From: Pempheris klunzingeri
Lineage: Eukaryota > Chordata > Actinopteri > Acropomatiformes > Pempheridae
Length of the DNA: 64,000 bases
Assembly (NCBI RefSeq): GCF_042242105.1
Contig: NC_092013.1
Location: 3,095,987-3,159,986 of the forward strand
Direction: 5' to 3'
Part shown: positions 15,561 through 27,208 of the stretch, piece after piece
How positions within the stretch are numbered: position 1 is the first letter of the stretch
Layout: each line of letters begins with the position of its first letter
Position numbers and translations under genes: made by a program
Notes under the pieces: generated by a model
Seen by the model: only the letters and a program-made list of their open reading frames with translations
Told to the model about the DNA's origin: nothing
Database searches by the model: none

Positions 15561-16672
15561 CTCTGCAAAGTAAAGCCTTTAAGTCTCTGAACCACGCACA
15601 AGCAGCATCGTGGGAAACAGATAAGAACGGCCGACGCTGGCTCCACCTGTCGGCTAGAAATCAAAACTTTCACACTCCAGTGACGTCTGATATGTTTTTA
15701 CACATTTGAATCACTTGATTTATTATCAGATGTTCTGAGGAAGAACTCAGATATTTCACTAAAAACAGCAATTCTGCTCTTACAAGAATCTTCACTTAAG
15801 TACAAGAGTAGAAACAGCAAGATGTTTTTAAAATATTAACATAAAACTAGGTTGGGTGGAACGGCTCCTTTAAGAGAGTTTTATTATTCTATATATCAAA
15901 TTATTTTTATCATTAATAAAGCACGTCAGCTGCATTTCATTGTTACGGATGATATTATATTTTTGCTATCATCATATTACAGTATTATATTTAATAAATT
16001 GATCATGTGTTGTGTTTGTAAAATCTTAATCTGAAAAGTAACTTGTAACTCAAAATTGGAGTAAAAAAAGTAGAATATTTTTGTTGTGAAATGTTTCGGA
16101 GTAACAGAAAATTAAACCACACAAATAAAGTAAAAGTACCTGAAAATTGTACTTTATTATTAGTGCAGAAAAGACGTCCTAATCTTCCCTATTTAAGACA
16201 AACTGAAGGTGAGATAAAGACCAGGTACAAACTCCTGCTGCATGTTAAAGTGTTTGCACAGCGTGTGAAGACTGGAAACATTTTCTTCTCTGGGACGATG
16301 CTGAATTACACATGAGGTTCATCTCAGGAGACTAATTGTCTGATGATCTGATCTGTTTCCCCACTTTTGCTTCCCAGCTGTGAAGTTGTAGACCAAACGT
16401 ACATCAAACTCGTTCACAGAGATTATTGAGGAGTAACTACTATGGGTTTCCACTGACCTCAGTCCAATAAAGATTTTAGGACAGATATGAGACTAAAAGA
16501 ATAAACACTGCTGTTATGTACATCCGGGTTGCAAAGCCTGGTAACGACACAAATCATCACTTTCATCATTTATTTATTTCAACTTTTTTGTTTTTCTTTG
16601 CATATAATTCTTTATCAGTAAGAATAATTATTATTTACAGTCTGTACGTCATCTGAAGTAACTGTGAGCAGC

Positions 16673-19600
16673 CTAAGCAGGTCCCACTTTGGAGACTTCA
16701 GTGACCGATTGGCTTGTTGATGAGTCTTCATCATCGCCTTCACTCATCCCCAGCATCTTCCTCATGCACGAGCGGAACTGAAAGGGAACAATATCGTGAG
16801 CACATCTGTTGCAGAAGGAAATATCTTATTATATTATTATTATAATGCAAACTGTTCATGGTACGAAGTTCTGAAGCTGTATGTGAGTTTTAAAAGCCAC
16901 CATTAGGGGGCGCCCCCCTACGCCCTCTTCCCTCTTCCACGTGAGCCATCTGAAATCAGTTAGCTAGGAGTGGAAGTTCGTTACAAAACAGCCAAATATC
17001 GTCACTTTTCTTACTCTAGTTGTTAAAAAAGAAATAAATGTAGCATCTTGCAGTTTAAACAGAACTTTTTTTGTAGAATAAAGTCGTATAACTCTCCACT
17101 TTTTTGCCGCTCTGTTGATTAACATTAAAACGTTGCTTCAAATGCCATAAAAATCTCATCAAAACACTACATTTTACGCAACTTTTCATTGAGTGATGAG
17201 CCTTTTTTTTCTGGTTTGTAGCCTGTAAGCGTCTAAAGAGGTGTTTTAATGTTAATCACCAGAACGACATAAATAGCTGCAAATTTTATAACTTTTTATG
17301 ACTTAAAAAGCTGCGTTTAACATTACACGATGTAAAAAGCAGCATCTTGACAGTTTGAATGCCATTTTTAACACTTTCTGCTTGCTATATTCATGGAAAA
17401 TACTCAAATGTAAGTTCTGTATGTAAACATAAACTGCTCAAGCTAAGACATTTAGTATTGTCATACAAATTACAAAAAAAGAAATAGGAATGGGTTTATG
17501 TTTTGAGCATATGAGTCGGTCTGGGCCAGAGATGACGATAAGAAACCAAAGTCACCAAAAGTCACAGCAGCTCCTGTCTCAGCCAGAGAGAAGGACACAT
17601 CACCTGTGCATTTATACCTGACACCTTCAGGAAGCTGTGAGTGAGACTGCAAACGTGACCCAAATAAAATGTGCTCTTTCTTGTTTGTCACAGTTTAAAC
17701 TCTGACAGCTGAGCGGACACAAAGTTATCACCCCGGCTGCAAATAGTCTTTAAGAGGAAAATGTTCTGAATCTTACACAGTTGATTATTCACATCAAGAC
17801 AATTATTTTTTGGTTTACAAGTTTTCTGAAATGTTTAAAAATGCAAATGATATATTATGTGATTAAATCTGCATGTGCATACACCTCGACAACAGATATC
17901 TGAACATTGGATAAAGTCAGGTTGAAAATTATTGTTTCATTTTGTTAACATCTCAAAGCCAAAGGTTTTTTTTTCTTCTAATAACTCCATAAATCAGAAA
18001 ATACTGTCAACAGCCATAACAAAAAACTTTTCAATCAACACGTTTTTTAGGAATTAAATCAATCTGATGTTAAATGAATGAATTACATATGAACTAACCC
18101 TCTCTGCAGAACCCTTCAGAATAAAACTGGAACGTTTGGTGACAGTAAGCGCTGTTTCTGGCTCAGTGTGAGAAAAAACTCATTTTGAGAAAACAGCCTT
18201 TAAAGATGGGACAAATCTGCAGGAACAGATCGACAAAGTGCAGGAATATAATCACTTAAATGTGTCTTTTGGGTGTTTTCTTTCCACTAGTCTGAAAGAA
18301 GACATGTTATGGCCCACAATTACTGACGAACATGAACCAACCTGCTTGTTGAGGAGAACGTAGATCACTGGGTTGTAGACTGTGGAGGCTTTGGACAGAC
18401 AGGAAGGGATGGTCGCCAGCCTCAGGTCAAACGACTGCCCGCGGTTATTCACAACCCACAGAGCAAAGGAGGCATACGGCAGATAGCACACCAGGAAGCC
18501 TATCACCATGACCACCACCATCCTGCTCACCTCCTTCTCCGCCTTCTGGGTGGAGGCGGACTCAGCTTGGGCCTTCGCTGCCTGCGGACGCAGAAGCATG
18601 AAATCAGCACATGCCATCGCCCCAAACCCAACATTCAACCTGAAACACACACACTGCGTACCGATTTCAGCACTAACAGCAGCTGTGAGTAGCAGAAAAC
18701 GATGGTGGTGAAGGGGACGGCGAAGCAGAAGCAGAAGAGGAACATCACGTAGGACTCGTTGTTAAACTTGTTGTCGGTTGTGTACCAGTCCGGACCGCAC
18801 GAGCACTGCATGCCCTCTGGGATGTACCTGGAAGGACAAGAGGGGGGGAAAGTTACAAAAGTCGTTGAATGATTAGATTTCTAGTAGAACTAACTGTTGT
18901 GCGTTTGGTCGTTTGACACTGACCGACTCCACCCAACCAGAGGAGGAACCGCAGCAATCAAAGCAAAGACCCAAGTCAGTGCGCAGCAAGCTATCGCGTG
19001 GTTAGGCCTGAAGACAAAGTTCCCCAGCGGCTTGCAGACGACAAGCCATCTCTCAAGCGCTACCACAGCCAGAGACCACAGGCTGACCATACCTGGAGCC
19101 AGACAGGGAAGAACAAGAGACATGAACTGATTAAAAGTGTGTAATAGAGGCTAAAACATTGTAATTATCACTCTGAATATCAGCTGAGAGGCAGAATTAG
19201 AGGCACTTCTGGATAAACTGCAGTCCGCTGAAGTCTTTACTGGCATATCTTACTTCTACATCTTAATTGAAGAAGTAAGTTGAATAAATATATGACATTA
19301 ATAGGCAGGTGGTAGATCAGGTTTGTTTTTTTTAAACACTCCCACGTCTCATCTTCCATGTTGGACTCAAGAAAGCTTCATAAAAAGCTAAGTTTGCTCT
19401 GATAATGACGAGCAAAATCTGTATTTCAGCAGGAAATCAACAGCAAAGATGTTAAAGTGATTCATATAGTTTAAGCACAAGCTGTAGCTTTTTGTATATG
19501 GTGAGAAAATTAAGTTACAAGATGCTGTTTCTGTGGTAAATCTCAAAAAAACTAATTATAGAATATATAATACCTATTATATATAAATATATATATTGTC

Positions 19601-20153
19601 ATACAAGAAAAAAAATCTATTTAATACCATGATGCTGATGGCAAAACTAGACTTTTATCCATAATACATTGTTTTGTTGTCCCATAAAATTAGCAAATAG
19701 ATCCAAGTTCAAAGAAATCCTGTGACTTTTTTTGTCACTTTTGAAGAATTCCTGCCATTCCTTTAACTTCTCACCACCAAGAGTTGCCGTAAATCCTTCA
19801 ATCTTGCAGCCCAGCGGACCAAGAATCATGTATCTGAAGGCGAAGCAGTAGAAGCAGGTGAAGGAGCCCACAGAGGCGACGAGGAGGTTCGCCACGGCCA
19901 AGTTCACCAGGATGTAGTTCAGATGAGACCGGAGCTTCTTATACTGAGCAGTACATGCGATGGTTAAGACGTTAATGCCTGTACCGGCGACAAATAGGAA
20001 GAACATGAACGCTGACATGGAGTAGAACATCCCCAGGTTCCCCAAGTGGTCCTGGGGAACCAGGAACGGGCTGAGGGATGTGATGTTGTTGGTTTCCAGG
20101 GGGATGGGGATCCAGAAGTCCTCTGGAAGCTCCGCTGGACGATTTCCCCTCAT
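16673..20153 (-). CDS. SWS2B: Short-wavelength-sensitive 2 cone opsin, violet-type B copy
   Basis: Cone visual pigment GPCR. Five exons: 20153-19775, 19092-18924, 18827-18662, 18581-18342, 16777-16673, giving 1059 nt and 352 aa. The start [16 protein letters not shown] is the conserved SWS2 N-terminus; the in-frame extension upstream (to 20186) is not conserved and was not used. By bovine rhodopsin numbering: counterion E113 (CKIEGF), retinal Lys K296 ([12 protein letters not shown]), T116, T118, A164, C211, A269, S292. C94 and Y265 separate it from both SWS2A copies (A94, W265); C94 and Y265 are associated with shorter-wave SWS2B pigments (established). Intron 4 is unusually long (about 1.56 kb) compared with the SWS2A copies. 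Position beside LWS is that of SWS2B in medaka and cichlids. Confidence 0.96.
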
Positions 20154-20313
20154 TTTTCTCTGATTGTGTGTCAAATAGAAATTCAAGCACTTGTCAAAAA
20201 TGTTAAACTAGTACAAAGACCACAAATGGTTTATATCTGATTTTAAAAATCACTGATACACTTGATGTCTTCTGTTTGAGGTTCGTCTCTCTCTGAAGGG
20301 GCGTTAAAGCCGC

Positions 20314-20320
20314 ATTTATA
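20314..20320 (-). promoter_or_regulatory. SWS2B TATA box
   Basis: TATAAAT on the minus strand, about 160 nt upstream of the SWS2B ATG. It is preceded upstream by AT-rich sequence with TTAATTGG. All three SWS2 genes have a comparable box 100-165 nt from the start codon. Confidence 0.65.
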
Positions 20321-20630
20321 GGAACTTTGAATATTACACAGGCTTAACTTAATTGGCTCAAGGAGCGGATTTAAAGCTTTGGTTTACAGACCACACACAC
20401 ACAGAACACATATATTTGTACATGTGTGCAGACATTCATTCAGTAAGAAAGCTGGCAGGGATCAACTCATCGCCTGCAGATGTAGTTTGATGACCTATTT
20501 GGCTCTGAGTAATCCAGGTTGGACTGATTTACCTCCGGATGGAGCCTTGTTTTTCCTTGATTGTTGTATTTTAAGAGGAGATTTTTATTTTCAATTATCA
20601 TTTTTTAATTTCTCAGTAAAAAACGCAGTG

Positions 20631-21090
20631 GTGGAAGAGGTACTCAGATCTTTTTCACAAGTAAAAGTAGTAATACCACACTGTAGAAATACTCTATTAC
20701 AAGTTCTGCAAGCATTAGCATCAAGATGTACTCAAAGTCATGCAGAATGGCCCATTTCATAATCACATGTATCCTTGTATCATAGCTATCGATGCATTCA
20801 TGTGTTCATCACTTTAATGTTGCAGCAGGTAAAGGTGGAGCTCATTTTAATTCATTTCTCTCTCTTTTATACATTTTATACATCACTTTACAGACTGAAG
20901 CTGAAGCCTTATGATATGAAATAACATCACAATTAATTATTCTAAGTTATTGATTGGTTTTTGTATCGTTAAAGCTGTCAGATAAAAGTAGTGGAGAAAC
21001 GTTATAATATATTTGCCTGTATGTGGTGGAGTAAGTAAAGTAAAAGTACCTCAGATGTGTACTTGAGTGCAGTACTGTAGTAAATGTGCT
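20631..21090. repeat. Dispersed repeat of the TACTTTTACTT family
   Basis: The left end reads GTGGTGGAAGAGGTACTCAGA with CAAGTAAAAGTAG, and the right end AAGTAAAAGTACCTCAGA with TACTTGAGTGCAGTACTG. These are hallmarks of a common teleost non-autonomous DNA element. Related fragments lie near 16040-16150, 49190-49310, 50410-50520, 51595-51630 and 59840-59990. It sits in the spacer between SWS2B and the next SWS2A gene. Confidence 0.6.
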
Positions 21091-21341
21091 GAGTTAATTA
21101 AACAGTACAGTTTGTGTAACAGCCTCTTGCATGTTGCAGTGAATATATGACACATAAGGAAACCAAGACCCAATATACATGTTTATATATTTTTTATTTT
21201 TCACCTTGCAGATTATTTATTATTTCTTCATTATTCAGTTGCAACATTGCATATATTTCTTTTTTCATATGACAAAACACACGTTTATTCTTATTTACAA
21301 ATCACAATCCTCAGTGGTCTTGAACAGCCTCGATGTTCAGT

Positions 21342-23466
21342 CTATGCAGGCCCAACTTTGGAGACTTCAGTCACCGATTGTGACGTCGAGGACTCCTCCT
21401 CACCTGAGCTCATCCCCAGCATCGTCATCATGCACGTGCGGAACTGAAAGGGAAAGTGGTGGTTAAGATTTACCCCCGATTCTGCAGAGCGTTCGATCAT
21501 CTCAGCGTTATCGTCACACATGAAGAGAACTGAGAGTTAAAAAGGGTTAAATGTGCCGTTAAAGCCACTTTTTTACTGAACTTTAAGATTTACTTTGGTT
21601 GTGTCAAAAGAGGCAGCAACACAAGCGGCATCTGTTTTTAGTGGGACTGTCTCGTTTTTCATTTCTTTCAACACACTGTGGCTTTAATTTGCATCACATC
21701 GCTGGCAAAGTGGATAAATTAATGGCTGAACGTGTTTTTTAATGTGTTAGTCAGAGTAATCATTTTCCAAATTACTATTTATTCAGACTGAGCTGTCTGC
21801 CTGAGACACATAAGATGTACATCAGATGATAAGGTAGAACATGTGTTTTCATTTAAGCACAATTTGTAAAGGCCCCAGGAGGCTTTTGAGGCCCCATATC
21901 AGTCATACTTCTTTGCATCAGAGTCAAAAAGTGAGTCCTTTTCCTTTTAACAGACCTGTTTGTTGAAGAGAACGTAGATAATGGGGTTGTAGACTGTAGA
22001 GCCCTTGGAGAGGCAGGACGGTATGGTCGCCAGCCTCAGGTCGAACGGCTGCCCGCGGTTGTTCACCACCCAAAGAGCAAAGGAGGCGTAAGGCAGCCAG
22101 CACACCAGGAAGCCCATCACCATGAGGACCACCATCCTGGTCACCTCCCTCTCCGCCTTCTGGGTGGAGACGGACTCAGCTTGGGCCTTCGCTGCCTGTT
22201 GAGTTGAAGAAGTCAAAGATTTGTTAGTTTTTACTAAGTCAGCAGCCTCACTGTATTATTTTCTGACACATTTATCCAGTTTTGATCTAAAAAATCTGGA
22301 CTCTGTCTGTCGGAGTCACGTCTTTATTGATGGTACAGCCTCGCAAGGACTGAACTTTGGCGTGTATTGACTCTTAAAGTAATTTAAAATCATCTTTTCA
22401 CAGCCGTAAGCTAAGTCAGTCAGATAATAGACATAAAAGAACATGCCTTCAAATCTAAATGTTGTCTTTTTTAGTGTCAATCGTTTTCAGCACAACAAAG
22501 TATCTGGATTTGAGCTTTGTGCTGTTTGTTTGTCTCACCATTTTCATCACAATGAGGAGCTGAGCGTAGCAGAAGATGATGGTGGCGAAGGGGACGGCGA
22601 AGCAGAAGCAGAAGAGGAACATCACGTAGGATTCATTGTTGTATTTGTTGTTCGTGGTGTACCAGTCTGGACCACAGGAGCACTGCAGGCCTTCTGGGAT
22701 ATACCTGCACAGATAACACAAGAGCAGTGTAAGTGGCACATCCCGGCTTTCCAGATGCCAGATAAGATGTATGTGTGTAGGCTTCTCTCTGCTGCTTACC
22801 TGCTCCATCCGACAAGAGGAGGGACCGAGGCCATCAGGGCGAACACCCAGGTGAATGCGCAGCAAGCTATAGCGTGGTCGGGCTTGAAAACAAAGTTACC
22901 GAGTGGCTTGCAGATGACCAGCCATCTTTCAAAGGCTATCACAGCGAGAGACCACAGGCTGACCATTCCTGGAATCACAGAGACAGTCAAAACCTTTGTC
23001 AAAGCTCCCCCTGTTGAGTCCTTTAACGAAGTGCCGTGCTCAGAATAAATCAGTTCATTCATCCAAAACAGCAACTTAAAATCTTACCACCAAGCGTTGC
23101 CAAGAAACCCTCAACCTTGCATGCCAGCGGTCCAAAGATGAAATATCTGGTGGCAAAGGAGCAGCAGGCGGTGAAGGAGCCCACGCAGGACACAAGAAGG
23201 TTTGCGATGGCCAAGTTGACCAGGATGTAGTTGAGGTGGGACCGGAGCTTCTTGTACTGGATGGTGCACGCAACGGTGAGGGTATTAATGGCAGTGCCAA
23301 CTACAAATATGAAGAACATAAATCCTGCCATGGCGTAGAAGACGGCCGTTCCCCCCAGGTGGTCCTGAGGAACCAGGAAAGGGCTGAGTGCCGTGATGTT
23401 GTTGGTGTCCAGAGCGACGGGTATCCAGAAGTCCTCTGGCAGCTCCGTGCCACGATTTGCCCTCAT
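21342..23466 (-). CDS. SWS2A: Short-wavelength-sensitive 2 cone opsin, A-type, central copy (A269)
   Basis: Blue cone pigment GPCR. Exons: 23466-23088, 22968-22800, 22704-22539, 22195-21956, 21443-21342; 1056 nt, 351 aa. Starts [16 protein letters not shown]. Bovine-numbered sites: A94, E113, L116, T118, A164, C211, W265, A269, S292, K296. Exons 2-3 and intron 2 are almost identical to the copy at 25481-27109, but exon 4 reads [14 protein letters not shown], as in SWS2B, rather than the [14 protein letters not shown] of that copy. It therefore looks like a mosaic made by gene conversion. By position this is one of the percomorph SWS2A alpha/beta pair, probably beta; I cannot settle the letter without a tree. 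The exon 5 tail ends [15 protein letters not shown]. Confidence 0.95.
22539..22968 (-). other. Homogenised tract shared with the neighbouring SWS2A (exon 2 to exon 3)
   Basis: Compared with 26244-26654, exon 2 differs at 3 of 169 bases and exon 3 at 4 of 166. Intron 2 is identical apart from one 19-nt length difference (95 against 76 bp). Introns 1 and 3 diverge within a few bases of the exon borders. Identity in an intron argues for recent copying of DNA rather than selection on protein. Confidence 0.85.
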
Positions 23467-23624
23467 TTTGATTGTTTTATGGGACTATTAAACACAATCC
23501 TTATAAATCAATAGTCCTATTTGGTTATGCTGTTGTTCTACCTAAAGAAAAACAAAAGCTCTGAGAGGCTGCAGTGTGTCTGCGTCCCCAAAGTCTCTAA
23601 TGTCAACCTTTTCTGGAGGACTGA

Positions 23625-23632
23625 CTTATAAA
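23625..23632 (-). promoter_or_regulatory. TATA box of the central SWS2A copy
   Basis: Minus strand CTTTATAAG, about 160 nt upstream of the ATG at 23466, at the same relative distance as in SWS2B. Confidence 0.6.
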
Positions 23633-24536
23633 GCGCCCCAGCATGCTACTCATCCCCATTAAAACTTTAATTAATTCTATAATTGATTGATTGATTGGTG
23701 TTTGCATTAATTAATGTAAGTCTTTTAGCGGTTTCCCTTTGGGGATGGCTCACAGCTCTGACATTAAAGCTTGTGTAATGTCCGGGCTGGAGCCAGTTTC
23801 TGCCAAACACTCAGAGAAAACAGTGTGTCGCCACATGCAGAAAATCTAATATTGAGCGTTATTGTAATTGTTATTGTCAGAAAACACACTTGCATGCGCC
23901 AACAGATGGAAACATATAATGATGTTTATCTAATTGCTGCTAAAGGGATACAGCAGGTCTGTGTTAGAGGTTGTTGTTTCTGGTAATGATCTGAATTATT
24001 AATATGTATGTTGCACACATGAAGATATGGGCCTCAGTCTCAGGATCTGAATCGTGGAACGCACACACACAAACATGTATGTTTAAGTATAAATGTTTAC
24101 ACGGTGCACCTTGTTTTTAACATCAAAGCCTGGTTAAACAGGTTAATCCCACTGTTTTAAGGAAGAGCGCAGCAGGTCTTTGCCCGCTAATCTGGTTTCC
24201 AATAACGTTAAGTCTCATAATCTCATGAGCTGTAGCCTTTTGTAATCCACTCTATGGGTTTAACTCAAGCTCTGTGTTACCTTTTTGGCATTTTGCCTCC
24301 TTGCCTGAGGTTGGAGGGTGCATGTGGAAGGTGCTCGCTGCGCAGTAACTCCGTCAGTCCAACAACCCAAAGCAGAGAAGCACAATATAGATCGTTGTGT
24401 CACGTTAAAGTTTGAGGATGAATATGAAATTAACAAACAACTAGAATTACCGCCTCCGAAAACCAGTCGAGTGTCAGTTTACATCCGTTTCTGTCCTGAA
24501 CCAAGATTAGTGTCACAGATTCACTATCCGACCTAA

Positions 24537-25136
24537 TGTCAATGAATCAATCAATTTATTTATATAGCGCCAATTTATAACAAGTGTTATCTCAGGACAC
24601 TTTTCCGTAAAGAGCAGGTTAAGACCAAACTCTTTAAATAAGAGAGAGACCAAACGATTCAGGAATTCAAAATGATGGATTCAAGAATCCCCACATGAGC
24701 AGCAACAGAATCCTCGGAAAGGCTCAAGGCTTTCTGCTTAATGTGAAACATGGTCACAGTTTCCCTTCTACTCCTGAAGAACCCAAAAAAAATGTTCTTG
24801 CAGAACATTACGGTGGTGCAGGTGCAGTTGACGTTTCACCTTTTGGATATAAAATGTCATCTCTTCATAATTTTATCCTTTTAGACATTTGTGTGAAATG
24901 TTGTCATAATTAGCGTATGAATTCTTGAGTTATGGCTAAAAAATGTTTATGTTTGGTGACAGTAACTTTTGACCTCTGACCACCAAAATCACATCAGTTC
25001 ATCCTTTAATCCAAGCGGACGTTTGTGCCAGTTTCGAGGAGATTCCTGCAAGGCGGTCTAGAGATATCTACAAGAACTCGGACAACGTGGAAGCATAATG
25101 CCTGCGGCCACAGCTGCCGTCGCGGCAGAGGTGTGA
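24537..25136. repeat. Dispersed teleost repeats between the two SWS2A genes
   Basis: At 24537-24720 the run ATCAATTTATTTATATAGCGCC, GTTATCTCAGGACACTTTTC and CCCACATGAGCA is a widespread teleost retroelement-type sequence. At about 24840-25136 a second type follows (TGACCTCTGACCACCAAAAT, GAGATATCTACAAGAACTCGG, AATGCCTGCGGCCACAGCTG). Both are recalled patterns; neither carries an intact gene. Confidence 0.5.
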
Positions 25137-25480
25137 AAACGTTTGTGTTGGCATAAACAGATACTCACTCACTTCACAGATTCAGCTCGAATCATTTAAC
25201 AGCTTGTGCAACAGCCTCTTGTATGTTGCAGTTGGGAAGCTGTGCACAGTTTAAACCAGTGAATGTGCTGCTTTCAAATATCAACAACATACAGACACCA
25301 TAAACGTGTTTGTATATTTTTTTACTTTTTCACTTTGCAGATTATTTAGGATTTCTTTATTACTGAGTTGCAGCATTTGGATATATATTTTTCATATGAC
25401 AAAACATGCATATATTTATTATTGTTATTTACAATTCACAGTCATCAGTGGCAGAGCAGTCAGCAGCCTGTGTGTTCGGT

Positions 25481-27109
25481 CTAAGCCGGCCCGACTTTGG
25501 AGACTTCAGTCACCGACGACTGTGAGGAGTCTTCGTCCTCGCCTCCTCCCATCCCCAGCATCTTCATCATGCATGAACGGAACTGGAAGACATCAGGGGG
25601 GAAAATAGTTAGAAATAAGCCTTAAAATACTGTTGTTTTTGTTAAAGAGATAAATCACCTGCTGCTTTTTATCGTATTCACGTGTGATGCTTTAAGAAGA
25701 CAGTTTCAGTTACATTTGTGTGGTTTATGGATTATAAATCACACACCTCATAATAGGAACTTGCATAAACTGTGCTTCTTGAGTGCAACATGAACTTAAC
25801 ATGACAGGACGCCAACAGACCTGTTTATTGAGCAGAACATAGATGAGTGGGTTGTAGACGGTGGACGACTTGGAAAAGACGGATGGTATGGAGGCAAATC
25901 TAAGGTCGAACGGCTGCCCGCGGTTATTCACCACCCAAAGAGCGAAGGAGGTGTAAGGCAGCCAGCACACCAGGAAGCCCATCACCATGACCACCACCAT
26001 CCTGGTCACCTCCCTCTCCGCCTTCTGGGTGGAGGCGGACTCAGCTTGGGCCTTCGCTGCCTGTTGAGGCGATTTAGGTCAAAGATTTGTTATGAATTCA
26101 AATTTCCGTTTAATTGACTGGGAAATTAGTCAAATGGAACATCCCTATTTATCACACTTTAATTATGACAAGACAAGACAAGATAACAGAACAGAACAAC
26201 CCCTAATTCTTATTCTGTGTTTGTTTTCCTAACTTTGTCTCACCATTTTCAGCACAATGAGGAGCTGAGCGTAGCAGAAGACGATGGTGGCGAAGGGGAC
26301 GGCGAAGCAGAAGCAGAAGAGGAACATCACGTAGGATTCATTGTTGTATTTGTTGTTTGTGGTGTACCAGTCTGGACCACAGGAGCACTGCAGACCTTCT
26401 GGGATATACCTGCACAGATAACACAAGAGCAGTGTAAGCCATGCCAGATAAGATGTATGTGTGTAGGCTTCTCTCTGCTGCTTACCTGCTCCATCCGACA
26501 AGAGGAGGGACCGAGGCGATCAGGGCGAACACCCAGGTGAATACACAGCAAGCTATAGCGTGGTCGGGCTTGAAAACAAAGTTACCGAGTGGCTTGCAGA
26601 TGACCAGCCATCTTTCAAAGGCTATCACAGCGAGAGACCACAGGCTGACCATTCCTGGAAAGATAAAGAGTCGAATTATAAACATTTAAACCTTAAGTAT
26701 CATAATTTTAAGTATCTGTGTTTGTCTTACCGCCAAGCGTTGCCATAAAACCCTCAATCTTGCATGCCAGCGGTCCAAAGATGAAATATCTGGATGCAAA
26801 GGAGCAGCAGGCAGTGAAGGAGCCCACGCAGGACACAAGAAGGTTTGCGACGGCCAAGTTGACCAGGATGTAGTTGAGGTGGGACCGGAGCTTCTTGTAT
26901 TGCATAGTGCATACAATTGTAAGTAAATTGATGGTACTGCCTATAGTAAAAATAAAAAACATGTACATGGCCATTGCATAGTAGGTGCCTGAGCTCGCTA
27001 GGTGGTCCTGGGGGATCAGGAAGGGGCTGAGAGCCGTGATGTTGTCTGTTTCCAGAGGGATGGGGATCCAGAAATCCTCTGGCAGCTCTGCGACACGAGC
27101 GTGCTTCAT
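25481..27109 (-). CDS. SWS2A: Short-wavelength-sensitive 2 cone opsin, A-type, distal copy (T269)
   Basis: Blue cone pigment GPCR. Exons: 27109-26731, 26654-26486, 26409-26244, 26060-25821, 25582-25481; 1056 nt, 351 aa, exon lengths the same as in the central copy. The ATG at 27109 gives [16 protein letters not shown]; in-frame codons further upstream have no ATG. Bovine-numbered sites: A94, E113, M116, T118, A164, C211, W265, T269, S292, K296. T269, against A269 in the other copy, is a known tuning change expected to shift absorbance to longer wavelengths by several nanometres. Exon 4 and the N-terminus differ from the central copy; exons 2-3 do not. It lies nearest hcfc1, the position I take for SWS2A alpha (letter uncertain). 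Confidence 0.95.
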
Positions 27110-27208
27110 GTTGCCCAAGAAGTATCAAAATTTGCTTCTCATGTGACAGTCAGTCACTCCTGCGGGTGCACTTGTCTTCAACAGTCCACCACAGAGGCCC
27201 GGGAGTAC

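Larger units (their letters stand above)
11727..16672. other. Intergenic region upstream of LWS and downstream of SWS2B
   Basis: About 5 kb with no gene that I recognise. It holds an AT-rich stretch near 12440-12590, a retroelement-like tail at about 12590-12670 (GCAAAGCAAGAATTTCACTGTG), the exon-like island at 13272-13393, a (GT)n tract at 15501-15557, and a fragment of the TACTTTTACTT dispersed repeat near 16040-16150. In zebrafish, regulatory DNA for LWS lies upstream of the gene (known), so this is where an equivalent would be looked for; I cannot point to it. Confidence 0.6.

Noticed and set aside
15476-15673. Open frame with a His/Thr run, and similar ones at 28008-28217, 51869-52203 and 52112-52339
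   Set aside because: Artefacts of (GT)n/(CA)n repeats.
19647-20186. Longer SWS2B exon 1 frame starting at 20186 and passing the donor
   Set aside because: The N-terminal extension and the read-through into intron 1 are not found in SWS2 opsins; MRGNR at 20153 and the donor at 19775 fit the other two genes exactly (379 nt).
22443-23048. 201-codon plus-strand frame rich in Asp/Glu/Ala across the central SWS2A gene, with a twin at 26217-26540
   Set aside because: Antisense of SWS2A exons 2-3; it recurs only because the opsin sequence itself is duplicated and homogenised.
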